Of a stretch of 21,029 nt of DNA, positions 8,539-15,827 are shown one piece after another. The DNA comes from CAZSAT01 sp964604675 (GTDB lineage Bacteria; Myxococcota_A; UBA796; CAJQPC01): NCBI GenBank assembly GCA_964604675.1, contig CAZSAT010000119.1, forward strand, positions 1-21,029, given 5' to 3'. Position numbers and translations under genes: made by a program. A model generated the notes under the pieces. That model made no database searches. It was not told where the DNA came from and saw nothing but the letters and a program-made list of their open reading frames with translations. The number at the start of each line of letters is the position of its first letter. Position 1 is the stretch's first letter.

Positions 8539-10455
8539 CTACAGCGAGTCGTCGTCGAAGAGGTCTTCGTCGTCGTCGTCGTCGAGCTCGTCGTCTTCTT
8601 CGTCGAGCTCCGCGAGGTAGTCGTCCACCATGTCTTCCGCCTCGTCAGCCGCCGCGGCGTAGATGGCCTCGGCGAGGCGCTGTGCGGCCTGGCTCAGCTG
8701 AGCTCGGATGGTGCGCAGGATGTCTGCATCGCCGCTGTCGAGCACCGCCTCCGCGTTGCGGAGCGTGTCGGTGATGTGGCGGCGGTCGGCCTCGGGCAAG
8801 GCCTCACCGTACTCGTCGAGGCTCCGCCGGGTGGTGTAGATCAGGCCGTCGAGCTCCAAGCGTGCTTCGGCCGCGTCCTTCCGCTGTTCGTCAGCCTCGC
8901 GGTAGAGGTCGGCCGACTCCAGCATGCGGTCGATCTCCTCGTCGCTCAGGCCGGAGTCGGAGACGATGCGCATGCGCTGCGCCTTGCCGGTTCCGAGGTC
9001 CTTGGCGGAGACGTGCATGATGCCGTTCGCGTCGAGCTCGAAGGTGACCTCGATCTCCGGCATGCCACGGGGTGCGGGGGGGATGCCGGTCAGCTCCAGC
9101 CGGCCGAGGAACTTGTTGTCCGACGCCATGTCGCGCTCGCCCTGGAAGACGCTCACGCGGACCATGTCCTGGTTGTCCTGGGCCGTGGTGAAGATGTTCG
9201 ACTTCCGGCACGGGATGGTCGTGTTGCGTTCGATCAAGCGCTCGAAGATGCCGCCCTTGGTCTCGATGCCCATGGAGAGCGGCGTGACGTCGAGGAGGAG
9301 GATCTCCTTGACCTCACCGGTGAGCACGCTGGCCTGCAGAGCAGCACCCTGGGCGACCACCTCGTCCGGGTTGACATCGGTGTTCGGTTCGGCCTTGAAG
9401 AGCTCGCTGACCTTGGCGCGGACCCGCGGCATCCGGGTCATACCGCCCACGAGCAGGACCGCGTCGAGATCCTGGGCGTTCACACCGGCGTCTTCCAGAG
9501 CCTGGATGCAGGGGCCCTCGAGCCGCTGCACGTACTCGTCGCAGAGCTCCTCGAGCGTCTGGCGCGACAGGGTGGTCTGGAGGTGGACCGGACCCGCATC
9601 GCCCGAGGCGATGAAGGGCAGGCTGATGTCGGTCTCGTCGCAGCTCGACAGCTCGTGCTTCGCCTTCTCCGCCGCTTCCTTCAGCCGCTGCATGGCCACG
9701 ATCTCTTCGCTGAGATCGATGCCGTGCTCCTCCTCGAACGCCTCGAGCATCCACTCCACCACGGCGTCGTCGAAGTCGGCGCCACCGAGGAAGGTGTCGC
9801 CGTTGGTGCTCTTGACCTCGAACACGCCGCTCTGGAGCTCGAGGATGCTCACATCGAAGGTGCCGCCGCCGAGGTCGAAGACCGCGATGAGCTCGCGCTC
9901 TGTCCGTCCCATGCCGTACGCGAGGGCCGCGGCTGTGGGCTCGTTGATGATCCGGAGAACGTCGAGCCCGGCGATCCGCCCGGCGTCCTTGGTGGCCGAC
10001 CGCTGCGAGTCGTCGAAGTACGCCGGCACGGTCACGATGGCTTGTTCGACCCGCTCACCGAGGTAGGCCTCGGCGATGTCCTTCATGGTCTCGAGCACCA
10101 TGGCGCCGACCTGGGGGGGGCTGAGCAGGTCGCCGTCGACCTCGACCCAGGCGTCGCCACGGTCGCTCGGGGCGATCTTGTAGGGCACGAGGGCAGCGGC
10201 GCGCTCCACCTCGGCAGCATCGAAGCGTTGCCCCATGAGGCGCTTCACGTTGTAGAGCGTGCGATCCGGGTTGGTCACGGCCTGCCGACGCGCGAGCTGG
10301 CCCACGAGGCGCCCGCCGTCGGGTGTGAACGCCACCACGGACGGTGTGGTTCGACTCCCCTCTTCGTTCGGGATCACGACCGGCTCGCCGTCCATCACGA
10401 CGGCTACGCAGCTGTTGGTTGTCCCGAGATCGATCCCGATGACCTTGTTGGACAT
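8539..10455 (-). CDS. dnaK: Molecular chaperone DnaK (Hsp70)
   Basis: ATP-driven chaperone working with the adjacent GrpE and DnaJ. It is full length at 638 residues. The nucleotide-binding domain carries VIGIDLGTTNSCVAV, VTVPAYFDDSQR, INEPTAAALAYGMGR, FDLGGGTFDVSILEL and VLLVGGMTRMPRV. The linker DVTPLSMGIE leads into a substrate-binding domain with ERNTTIPCRKS and a helical lid. The C-terminus is unusual: instead of an EEVD-like or EEVK-type tail it ends in a long Asp/Glu run (about the last 26 residues), written with repeated GAC/GAA codons. The start is supported by AAAGGA nine bases upstream. Upstream is an 84-base gap from grpE holding a perfect inverted repeat; dnaJ follows after 19 bases. 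Confidence 0.97.
   Translation of the reverse strand: MSNKVIGIDLGTTNSCVAVVMDGEPVVIPNEEGSRTTPSVVAFTPDGGRLVGQLARRQAVTNPDRTLYNVKRLMGQRFDAAEVERAAALVPYKIAPSDRGDAWVEVDGDLLSPPQVGAMVLETMKDIAEAYLGERVEQAIVTVPAYFDDSQRSATKDAGRIAGLDVLRIINEPTAAALAYGMGRTERELIAVFDLGGGTFDVSILELQSGVFEVKSTNGDTFLGGADFDDAVVEWMLEAFEEEHGIDLSEEIVAMQRLKEAAEKAKHELSSCDETDISLPFIASGDAGPVHLQTTLSRQTLEELCDEYVQRLEGPCIQALEDAGVNAQDLDAVLLVGGMTRMPRVRAKVSELFKAEPNTDVNPDEVVAQGAALQASVLTGEVKEILLLDVTPLSMGIETKGGIFERLIERNTTIPCRKSNIFTTAQDNQDMVRVSVFQGERDMASDNKFLGRLELTGIPPAPRGMPEIEVTFELDANGIMHVSAKDLGTGKAQRMRIVSDSGLSDEEIDRMLESADLYREADEQRKDAAEARLELDGLIYTTRRSLDEYGEALPEADRRHITDTLRNAEAVLDSGDADILRTIRAQLSQAAQRLAEAIYAAAADEAEDMVDDYLAELDEEDDELDDDDDEDLFDDDSL
8542..8625 (-). 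repeat. GAC/GAG-rich trinucleotide tract encoding the acidic DnaK tail
   Basis: The last ~28 codons of dnaK are almost all GAC, GAG or GAA, read on the plus strand as runs of gtc and ttc. Such a tract can expand or contract by slippage in multiples of three, changing tail length without breaking the frame. The composition is visible directly; variability is inferred. Confidence 0.6.
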
Positions 10456-10464
10456 CCCGTCTCA

Positions 10465-10470
10465 TCCTTT
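10465..10470 (-). promoter_or_regulatory. dnaK ribosome-binding site
   Basis: AAAGGA lies nine bases before the dnaK ATG and confirms that start. The grpE-dnaK gap has no recognisable sigma-32 or sigma-54 promoter. Confidence 0.7.
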
Positions 10471-10500
10471 CTTGGTGGAAGTGTGCCAGTCCTTGGCGGC

Positions 10501-10520
10501 AGAACGCTACCACGCGTTCT
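10501..10520. promoter_or_regulatory. Perfect 7-bp inverted repeat between grpE and dnaK
   Basis: AGAACGC, a six-base spacer and GCGTTCT form a perfect dyad centred about 55 bases upstream of the dnaK ATG. It could be a protein-binding operator or an mRNA stem-loop, for example a processing or attenuation point that sets grpE:dnaK ratios. It is not a CIRCE element (TTAGCACTC-N9-GAGTGCTAA) or a HAIR box. No T-run follows on either strand, so it is not a typical terminator. Confidence 0.6.
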
Positions 10521-10539
10521 CTCCAGATGGATGGCCGGG

Positions 10540-11559
10540 CTACTCCTCGCCGGCACCGGCGTGGCGAGCGTCGTCAAAGGGTGGATCCGACTCGTCCGGA
10601 TGGGAGGTCACCGCGGCGCGTGCCGCGCGCAAGAGGCGGCCGTGCAGGGTGTAGCCGTCCTGGAAGACCTCGAGGATGGAGCCGTCGGCGTGTTCCGCGG
10701 TCTCCACCTTGCTGATGGCCTCGTGGCGCTCGGGATCGAAGGGGCGCCCCACCTCCACCTCCACGCGCGCGAGGCCCTGCCGCGACAGGGTGCTGAAGAG
10801 CTGCCGCACGGTCATCTCCACGCCTTCGGCCAGCTTCTCTGGATCCGTGTCCGCATGCTGCATGACGAGATCGAAGTGGTCGAGCACGGGGAGGAGGGAC
10901 TTGAAGACCTTCTCGCTGCCGAAGTTCTTCACCTCTTCCATCTCTCGGACGTGGCGACCCTTCAGCCGCTCCCGTTCGCTCTCGGCGGCGTGCAGACCGT
11001 CGCGCAGCTCGGCGAGCATGGGCTCCAGGTCGCGGAGCTGGGTCCGCGAGTCGGCGAGTCGGCCGCGGAGGACTTCGATCTTCTCGTCGCGCTTCTTGAG
11101 CTTGACGACGAGCATCGTGGCCTTGCGAAGAGCATCCTTCGCCCGATCCTCCGAGGCCTCGGACCGCTGCTCGGAGCGGTGCACGGTCTCCTTCAGCTCA
11201 TGGACCTCGTTGATGAGATCCTCGTTCTGTTGCAGGAGCGCTTCGTTGATGGTCTGGAGCTGGATCAGCCGGCTGTCGGTCAAGACGCTGTCGGCGGTCG
11301 GTGGATCTTCCTGCTGCTCGTCGAGATCGTCGGCCGGCTCGGCCTGCAGGTCGTCGTCGAAGTCGAGCTCGATGTCGCCAGCTACCTCGGCGAGCTCGGA
11401 GGGACTGGGTGGCGTTGGCGGGGGGGCGTCCTGCTTGGCTTCCTGCACGCGCCGCTCGACGGCCGCCAATGCTTCCGCAAGGAGGTCGTCGTCGAGGTCG
11501 AAGGCAAAATCACCGCCGACGTCAAACGCTTTCTCCTCGCGCTCGTCGTCCTTCGCCAT
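10540..11559 (-). CDS. grpE: GrpE-family nucleotide exchange factor with long N-terminal extension
   Basis: Exchange factor that releases ADP from DnaK. The C-terminal ~130 residues are clear GrpE: FKSLLPVLDHFDLVM (~219-233) in the dimer helix, then GRPFDPERHEAISKVET and ILEVFQDGYTLHGRLLRAARAAV (~272-317). The protein has 339 residues, against roughly 200 for E. coli GrpE. The extra part is an acidic, Pro-rich N-terminus (1-90) and a long predicted coiled coil (~95-215) rich in Leu, Glu, Arg and Lys. Two similar acidic motifs occur in the N-terminus, GDFAFDLDDDLLAE (16-29) and GDIELDFDDDLQAE (61-74). The ATG at 11559 follows a GAGGAG that overlaps the hemW stop, seven bases away, so coupling to hemW is likely. 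dnaK is the next gene. Confidence 0.93.
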   Translation of the reverse strand: MAKDDEREEKAFDVGGDFAFDLDDDLLAEALAAVERRVQEAKQDAPPPTPPSPSELAEVAGDIELDFDDDLQAEPADDLDEQQEDPPTADSVLTDSRLIQLQTINEALLQQNEDLINEVHELKETVHRSEQRSEASEDRAKDALRKATMLVVKLKKRDEKIEVLRGRLADSRTQLRDLEPMLAELRDGLHAAESERERLKGRHVREMEEVKNFGSEKVFKSLLPVLDHFDLVMQHADTDPEKLAEGVEMTVRQLFSTLSRQGLARVEVEVGRPFDPERHEAISKVETAEHADGSILEVFQDGYTLHGRLLRAARAAVTSHPDESDPPFDDARHAGAGEE

Positions 11560-11562
11560 GAT

Positions 11563-11568
11563 CTCCTC
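11563..11568 (-). promoter_or_regulatory. grpE ribosome-binding site overlapping the hemW stop
   Basis: GAGGAG, whose first two bases lie inside the hemW TGA, sits three bases before the grpE ATG. This fixes the grpE start and suggests that ribosomes ending hemW can reinitiate on grpE. Confidence 0.7.
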
Positions 11569-12700
11569 AGGTGGCGACGCCAGGCGGACCCGTGCCCAAC
11601 GCCGCTGCGAGCCGGTTTAGCACACCATCTGCGATTCGCCAGCCCCTCCCGTGGAGTGCGATGCCGACGGAGGTGCGTTGCACCACAGATGCGGCGACCA
11701 GAGCGTCGACGGGTTCCGGGGCGAGGGAGCCCCCGCGCTCGGCCAGCACGGCGAGGTCGACCCCGTCGACATGACGGAGGCTCGCGATGAGGTAGTCCAA
11801 CGCGCGGGTCGGTGGGTCGGGGATCGTGTCGATGGTCCAGTCAGGGGCCTCTGCGAAGGCCGTCGCGTCGTCGCCGCCGACCGTCCGCCGACCGTCGGGA
11901 AGCAACCCGTGCGCCCCGACTCCGAGCCCGAGGTAGGGGGCGCCGCGCCAGATGCGTTCGTTGTGGCGGCAGCGGTGGCCGGGGCGGGCGAAGTTGGAGA
12001 CCTCGTAGCGGTGAACTCCGGACTGCTCCAGCCGCACCTCCGCAAGCTCCCAGAGGCGGCTCCAGTGCTCGTCGTCGGGGGGCACCATGCGCCCCGCCCG
12101 GACCGCACGGGTGTACGGCGTGCCGGGGTGTTCGGTGAGCCCGTACAGGGACACGTGCGGCGCTTCGAACCCCAACGCGGTGTCCAGGTCGCGGGCAAAG
12201 GCGTCGGCCGTCTGCCCGGGTACCGCAAAGATCAGGTCGACGGACCACGAGCTGAACCCCGCGTCGGCGACGAGGCGCGTCACCTCGCGGTGGCGCGCCA
12301 CCTTGCTGCGCCGACCCAGCGGCAGGGCGGTGTCGGCGTCGTAGCTCTGGATACCCAGCGAGAGCCGCGTCACCCCCGACCGTAGCCACGCCTGGAGGCG
12401 CTCCTCGGTGACGTCCTCGGGGTTGGCCTCGAGCGAGACCTCCCCGCGCGGAGCGACCGCCTCGATGATCCGGGCCAGCTGCGACGCGGGCACCAAGGAG
12501 GGCGTTCCTCCCCCGAAGAACAGCGTGGCGGGCGGTCCCCCGTAGGCGGGCTGGAGCGCGCGGTGCTGCTCCAGGAGCGCGTCGGTGTAGGCCGACCACG
12601 GCGCCTCTGCGTCCACCGACACGAGGAAGGCACAGTAGGGGCAGCGGATTCGACACCACGGCCAGTGCACGTAGGCGCCCGCGGCTTGGGCAGACTTCAT
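11567..12700 (-). CDS. hemW: Radical SAM heme chaperone HemW
   Basis: Radical SAM protein of the HemN-like branch now known as HemW, a heme-binding chaperone rather than a true coproporphyrinogen oxidase; 377 residues, cytosolic. The [4Fe-4S] motif CRIRCPYC (CX3CX2C, cysteines 16, 20, 23) follows AYVHWPW. Other signatures are FFGGGTPSLV, EANPEDVT, RLSLGIQSYD and the late CRHNERIW...YLGLGVGAHG block typical of HemW. True HemN carries a further cysteine after this motif (CX2CX3CXC style); here Ala follows C23, which supports HemW. It is the first gene of the leftward series, 7 bases before grpE. In Firmicutes hemW also lies beside hrcA-grpE-dnaK-dnaJ, so this neighbourhood is old; hrcA is missing here. 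GGA lies a few bases before the ATG. Confidence 0.93.
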   Translation of the reverse strand: MKSAQAAGAYVHWPWCRIRCPYCAFLVSVDAEAPWSAYTDALLEQHRALQPAYGGPPATLFFGGGTPSLVPASQLARIIEAVAPRGEVSLEANPEDVTEERLQAWLRSGVTRLSLGIQSYDADTALPLGRRSKVARHREVTRLVADAGFSSWSVDLIFAVPGQTADAFARDLDTALGFEAPHVSLYGLTEHPGTPYTRAVRAGRMVPPDDEHWSRLWELAEVRLEQSGVHRYEVSNFARPGHRCRHNERIWRGAPYLGLGVGAHGLLPDGRRTVGGDDATAFAEAPDWTIDTIPDPPTRALDYLIASLRHVDGVDLAVLAERGGSLAPEPVDALVAASVVQRTSVGIALHGRGWRIADGVLNRLAAALGTGPPGVAT

Positions 12701-12736
12701 CGCTTCGTCCTATCTCCGCCGGGATATCGGCACTCC
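12701..12736. promoter_or_regulatory. 36-base divergent start region between hemW and the M16 peptidase gene
   Basis: The two start codons are only 36 bases apart and face away from each other. Promoters for both directions must therefore overlap here or lie within the opposite gene's first codons. No convincing -35/-10 pair was recognised. Confidence 0.35.
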
Positions 12737-15250
12737 ATGGACGCCGGACACTGCTGGACCCTGAGCTCCGGCGCGCGGATCGTCGTCGAAGCCGTCCCGG
12801 GCGCGGTCTCGACCGTCCTCCACGTGGCCATCGACGCTGGTGCGGCGGACGAGGGCCCGCAGGAACGAGGTGCCGCCCACTTCGTCGAGCACATGCTGTT
12901 CAAGGGCACGAAACGCTTCGGTGTGGGCGAGGTCGCAGCGCAGGTCGAGAGCATGGGCGGCGACGTGAACGCGTGGACCAGCCACGAACAGACGGTGCTG
13001 CACGCCTCGGTGCCGTCTCCGACGTGGGCCGCAGCCCTGGACGTGTTGCTGGACATGGCCTTCGCCCCGCTCTTCGACCCCGATGAGGTGGAGCGAGAGC
13101 GCGAGGTCATCCTCGACGAGATCGTGGGCGGCGACGACGATCCCGGACGCGTGCTCGCAGATGCCGTGGCTCGGGCTGCCTGGAAACGGCACCCCTACGG
13201 CAGCGCTGTGATCGGCTCCCGCCGCTCCGTCCAGGCGCTCTCGCGCGCTGACCTCGTCGGCTGGTGGCGTCGTGCCTTTGTGCCGTCCAACTGCGCGATG
13301 GTGGTGGTGGGCGATGTGGACCCGGGTGCCGTGCGCCGGCGTCTGGAGGAGGCGCTGTCGGAACGCGGCACCTTCGCGCCCCGGGATCGAGAGAACGAGC
13401 CGGTTCAGCGACGCCGGCGGACCGTGATCTGCGACGAAGGCTTCGAGGAGCCGCGGGTCGAGCTCGCCTTCCGCATCCCCGGCGCCCGGCACGCTGACCT
13501 GGCGGCCCTCGAGGTCCTGACGGCAGCGCTCGGTTGGGGAACGGGGTCCCTGCTGGAGCGCACGCTGAAACACGAGCAGGGGCTCGTGGCATGGAGCCAT
13601 GCTTCCCTCGAGGTGGAGCGGGACGCCGGCCTGTTGCACGTGGAGCTGGGTCCCCGTCAGGGCCGCACTGTCGAGGCCACCGACGCCGCCCTGAGGCTCT
13701 TGCAGCGCGTCGTCGATGAGGGCGTCGCGCCTGCCCGCGTGAAGCGCGCGCGCACCAGCCTCTGGGCGTCGCGACTCTTCGAGCGGGAGACCGTCGAGGG
13801 GCGCGCCCAGGAGCTGGCCTGGTCCTTGGCGACCCTTGGGGATCCGGCCGCCAGCCGACGGCTCGACGAGCGCATCGCGACGGTGGGGCCGCAGGCTGTG
13901 CACGCAGCCGCTCGTCGGTGGCTCGACGGGCGTCAGGTGACCATGGGTGTGCTCGCTCCGGGCGATCAACTCGACCGCGACGCCCTCCTGGCGCTTCCGC
14001 GGTTGCCGGTCGCGCGGAAGGCGGCGGGTCCGCGACTGCTCCGAAAGGTGCTCCCGGGAGGGCTGCGCCTCGTGGTCGAGCCCTGCACGGGCGAGATCGC
14101 GGGGGTCCGGCTCGTCGGGCTGGGCGGTCGGCTCCACGAGGAAGCGGACACCGCTGGCGCTGGCGCGACCTGGGCGCGCGCGGTGGCGACCGGCACCGAC
14201 ACGCTGTCGTTGGAGGCGCTCGACGCCCGCGTCGAAGAGCTCGGCGCGACCCTCGGGGCCTTCTTCGGCGTCAGCTCGCAGGGCTTGCGGCTCGACCTTC
14301 CCGCCATCCTCCTCGAAGAAGGGCTCGAGCTCCTGTTCGACGTGGCTTGTCGACCGGCCTTCTCCTCCTCGGAGGTGGCACGCGTGCTCGAGGAGCAGCG
14401 CGAGGACCGTCGGCTCGTCCCGGACGACCCGGGTGCTGTGGCGGCGGAGCACAGCCGCACCCTGATGTTCGCCGGGCACCCCTGGGGACTGCCCCCGGGC
14501 GGGGACCTCGAGAGCCTGGCACGGATCGATCGCGAGCGTCTGCTCAGGCTCCACCGGAGCTGGCTCCTTCGCGAGAACCTGGTGCTGGTGGTGTCGGCTC
14601 CATGCGCTCCCACGCGTCTCGCGGCCTGGCTGGAGGCGCGGGTTGCCGCGATCCCCGGCGGGCAGGTCCCGGAGATCGAGCGTCCACGCCTCATCGCCCC
14701 GGGCCGCACGGTGGACCGTCGGGTGCCGTCGGACCGGGGCCAGGCGCAGGTCCTGGTGACCTGGCCAGGGTGCTCGTTGCACGATCCGGATCGCCACGCG
14801 CTCGCGCTCGCCGCGAGCCTCCTCGGACGGCAGGCGGGTCGACTCTTCCTGGCGCTCCGGGAGCGCGAGGCGCTCTGCTACGGGGTGTGGGCGCACTCCT
14901 CCGAGGGCCTGGACGGTGGTTGGCTCAGCGCGGGACTCGCGACCGATCCCAAGAATGCGGAGCGCGCCCTCGACGCGCTCGTGCGGGAGGTCGAAGGCCT
15001 CGCGAAGGGCCCGTTGGTGGACGAGCTGGAGGCGGCGAGGACCTTGGAGCTGGGCGCGATGGCCGCCGAACGGCAGAGGGCCGGGGCGCGCGCCATGGAG
15101 CTCGCCCTCGGTGAGTGCTACGGCGTGCCGGCCGCTCGGGTCCGTCGAGAGACGGAACAGGGACTGGCCGAGGTGACCACCGACGACGTCGCCCGCGTCA
15201 TGGCCAGGGTCGTCGCGAGCGGACGGGTCCAGGTGGTGGTCGGGGGATGA
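12737..15250 (+). CDS. Two-domain M16 (pitrilysin/processing-peptidase) zinc metallopeptidase
   Basis: An 837-residue protein of two M16 halves in one chain. The N-terminal half has the inverted zinc motif HFVEH (residues 48-52), with the third ligand glutamate at 128 in VILDEI, spaced as in the family (76 residues on). The C-terminal half lacks HxxEH but keeps RLFLALREREALCYGVWA (near 700-718), the Arg/Tyr substrate-binding element of the second domain. This matches fused PqqL/pitrilysin-type or processing-peptidase-type enzymes that degrade peptides in a closed chamber. No signal peptide is seen with the ATG at 12737, so a cytosolic site is likely. The frame is open further upstream but would run across hemW. 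The stop overlaps the next ATG (ATGA), indicating an operon with the START-like gene. Confidence 0.93.
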   Translation: MDAGHCWTLSSGARIVVEAVPGAVSTVLHVAIDAGAADEGPQERGAAHFVEHMLFKGTKRFGVGEVAAQVESMGGDVNAWTSHEQTVLHASVPSPTWAAALDVLLDMAFAPLFDPDEVEREREVILDEIVGGDDDPGRVLADAVARAAWKRHPYGSAVIGSRRSVQALSRADLVGWWRRAFVPSNCAMVVVGDVDPGAVRRRLEEALSERGTFAPRDRENEPVQRRRRTVICDEGFEEPRVELAFRIPGARHADLAALEVLTAALGWGTGSLLERTLKHEQGLVAWSHASLEVERDAGLLHVELGPRQGRTVEATDAALRLLQRVVDEGVAPARVKRARTSLWASRLFERETVEGRAQELAWSLATLGDPAASRRLDERIATVGPQAVHAAARRWLDGRQVTMGVLAPGDQLDRDALLALPRLPVARKAAGPRLLRKVLPGGLRLVVEPCTGEIAGVRLVGLGGRLHEEADTAGAGATWARAVATGTDTLSLEALDARVEELGATLGAFFGVSSQGLRLDLPAILLEEGLELLFDVACRPAFSSSEVARVLEEQREDRRLVPDDPGAVAAEHSRTLMFAGHPWGLPPGGDLESLARIDRERLLRLHRSWLLRENLVLVVSAPCAPTRLAAWLEARVAAIPGGQVPEIERPRLIAPGRTVDRRVPSDRGQAQVLVTWPGCSLHDPDRHALALAASLLGRQAGRLFLALREREALCYGVWAHSSEGLDGGWLSAGLATDPKNAERALDALVREVEGLAKGPLVDELEAARTLELGAMAAERQRAGARAMELALGECYGVPAARVRRETEQGLAEVTTDDVARVMARVVASGRVQVVVGG

Positions 15251-15819
15251 CCTGGCTCGTCGCGATCGCCCTGGCCGCCTCCGACTGGGACGTGCTCCCG
15301 CCGCGGACAGCGCCCTCGGCCGCGGAGCTGGGGCAACTTCGCGCGGGCAGCGCCGTCTACCGGTCGACCCTGGAGCGAGGCCTGTCGACCGGGCTGGCGT
15401 TCGCCGTCGCCGAGGCCTCGGTTGCGGAGGTCTGGGAGGAGGTGCTCGACTTCGACGCGTACGTCCAGTTCATGCCCTACGTCACGGCTTCTCGGACCGC
15501 GTCGGTGCAGGGTGACCGGATCGACTGGCAGATGGAGCTCACCACCATGGGGGTGGTGACCCGGTACCTGGTGGAGAACCACCGGTACCCGGAGCAGGAC
15601 GTGCTGACCTGGAACATGCAGCCCCGGGGAGGCACGCCGCTCCTCGGCGCGAGCGGGTGGTGGCGCGTGGAGCCGTTCGAGGGCGATCCGGACCGCACGC
15701 TGATCGTGTATGGGACCAGCGTCGAGGTGAGCTGGTGGGTGCCGATGGCACTTCACGACAAAGCAGCGAGTCGCCTCCCGACCATGGTCGAGCTCATCCG
15801 AGACCGTGCGGAGCGGTAG
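15247..15819 (+). CDS. Exported START-like (SRPBCC superfamily) protein
   Basis: A 190-residue protein with a short N-terminal signal-like segment (MTWLVAIALAAS). The rest has the layout of a START/SRPBCC ligand-binding fold: a helix with VAEVWEEVLDFDAYVQFMPYV, then alternating strands (IDWQMELTTMGVVTRYLVENH, LTWNMQP, GWWRVEPF, TLIVYGTSVEV) and a long C-terminal helix. Proteins of this fold bind lipids, quinones or polyketides; COQ10/RatA-like members share the DFDxYxxFMPYV start. Export suggests a periplasmic lipid or envelope ligand, which is inference. It overlaps the M16 gene by ATGA and lies eight bases before the next gene. The start is fixed by that overlap. Confidence 0.8.
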   Translation: MTWLVAIALAASDWDVLPPRTAPSAAELGQLRAGSAVYRSTLERGLSTGLAFAVAEASVAEVWEEVLDFDAYVQFMPYVTASRTASVQGDRIDWQMELTTMGVVTRYLVENHRYPEQDVLTWNMQPRGGTPLLGASGWWRVEPFEGDPDRTLIVYGTSVEVSWWVPMALHDKAASRLPTMVELIRDRAER

Positions 15820-15827
15820 ACTGGGGC

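Noticed and set aside
10501..10520. LexA (GAAC-N4-GTTC) or CIRCE operator
   Set aside because: The spacer between GAAC and GTTC is ten bases rather than four, and the arm sequence does not match CIRCE.
10456..10539. Sigma-54 or sigma-32 promoter before dnaK
   Set aside because: A TGGCAC occurs, but no TTGC-like -12 element at the right spacing, and no CTTGAA/CCCCAT-type pair was found.
8776..11790. Very long plus-strand open frame opposite dnaK and grpE
   Set aside because: It is a mirror of acidic/GC-rich codons of real genes on the minus strand; no recognisable domain, and composition is His/Leu/Val/Gly-rich as expected for antisense of GC-rich genes.
12710..14896. Long minus-strand open frame opposite the M16 gene
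   Set aside because: Antisense of a gene with complete HxxEH...E zinc ligands; His/Gln/Arg-rich shadow composition.
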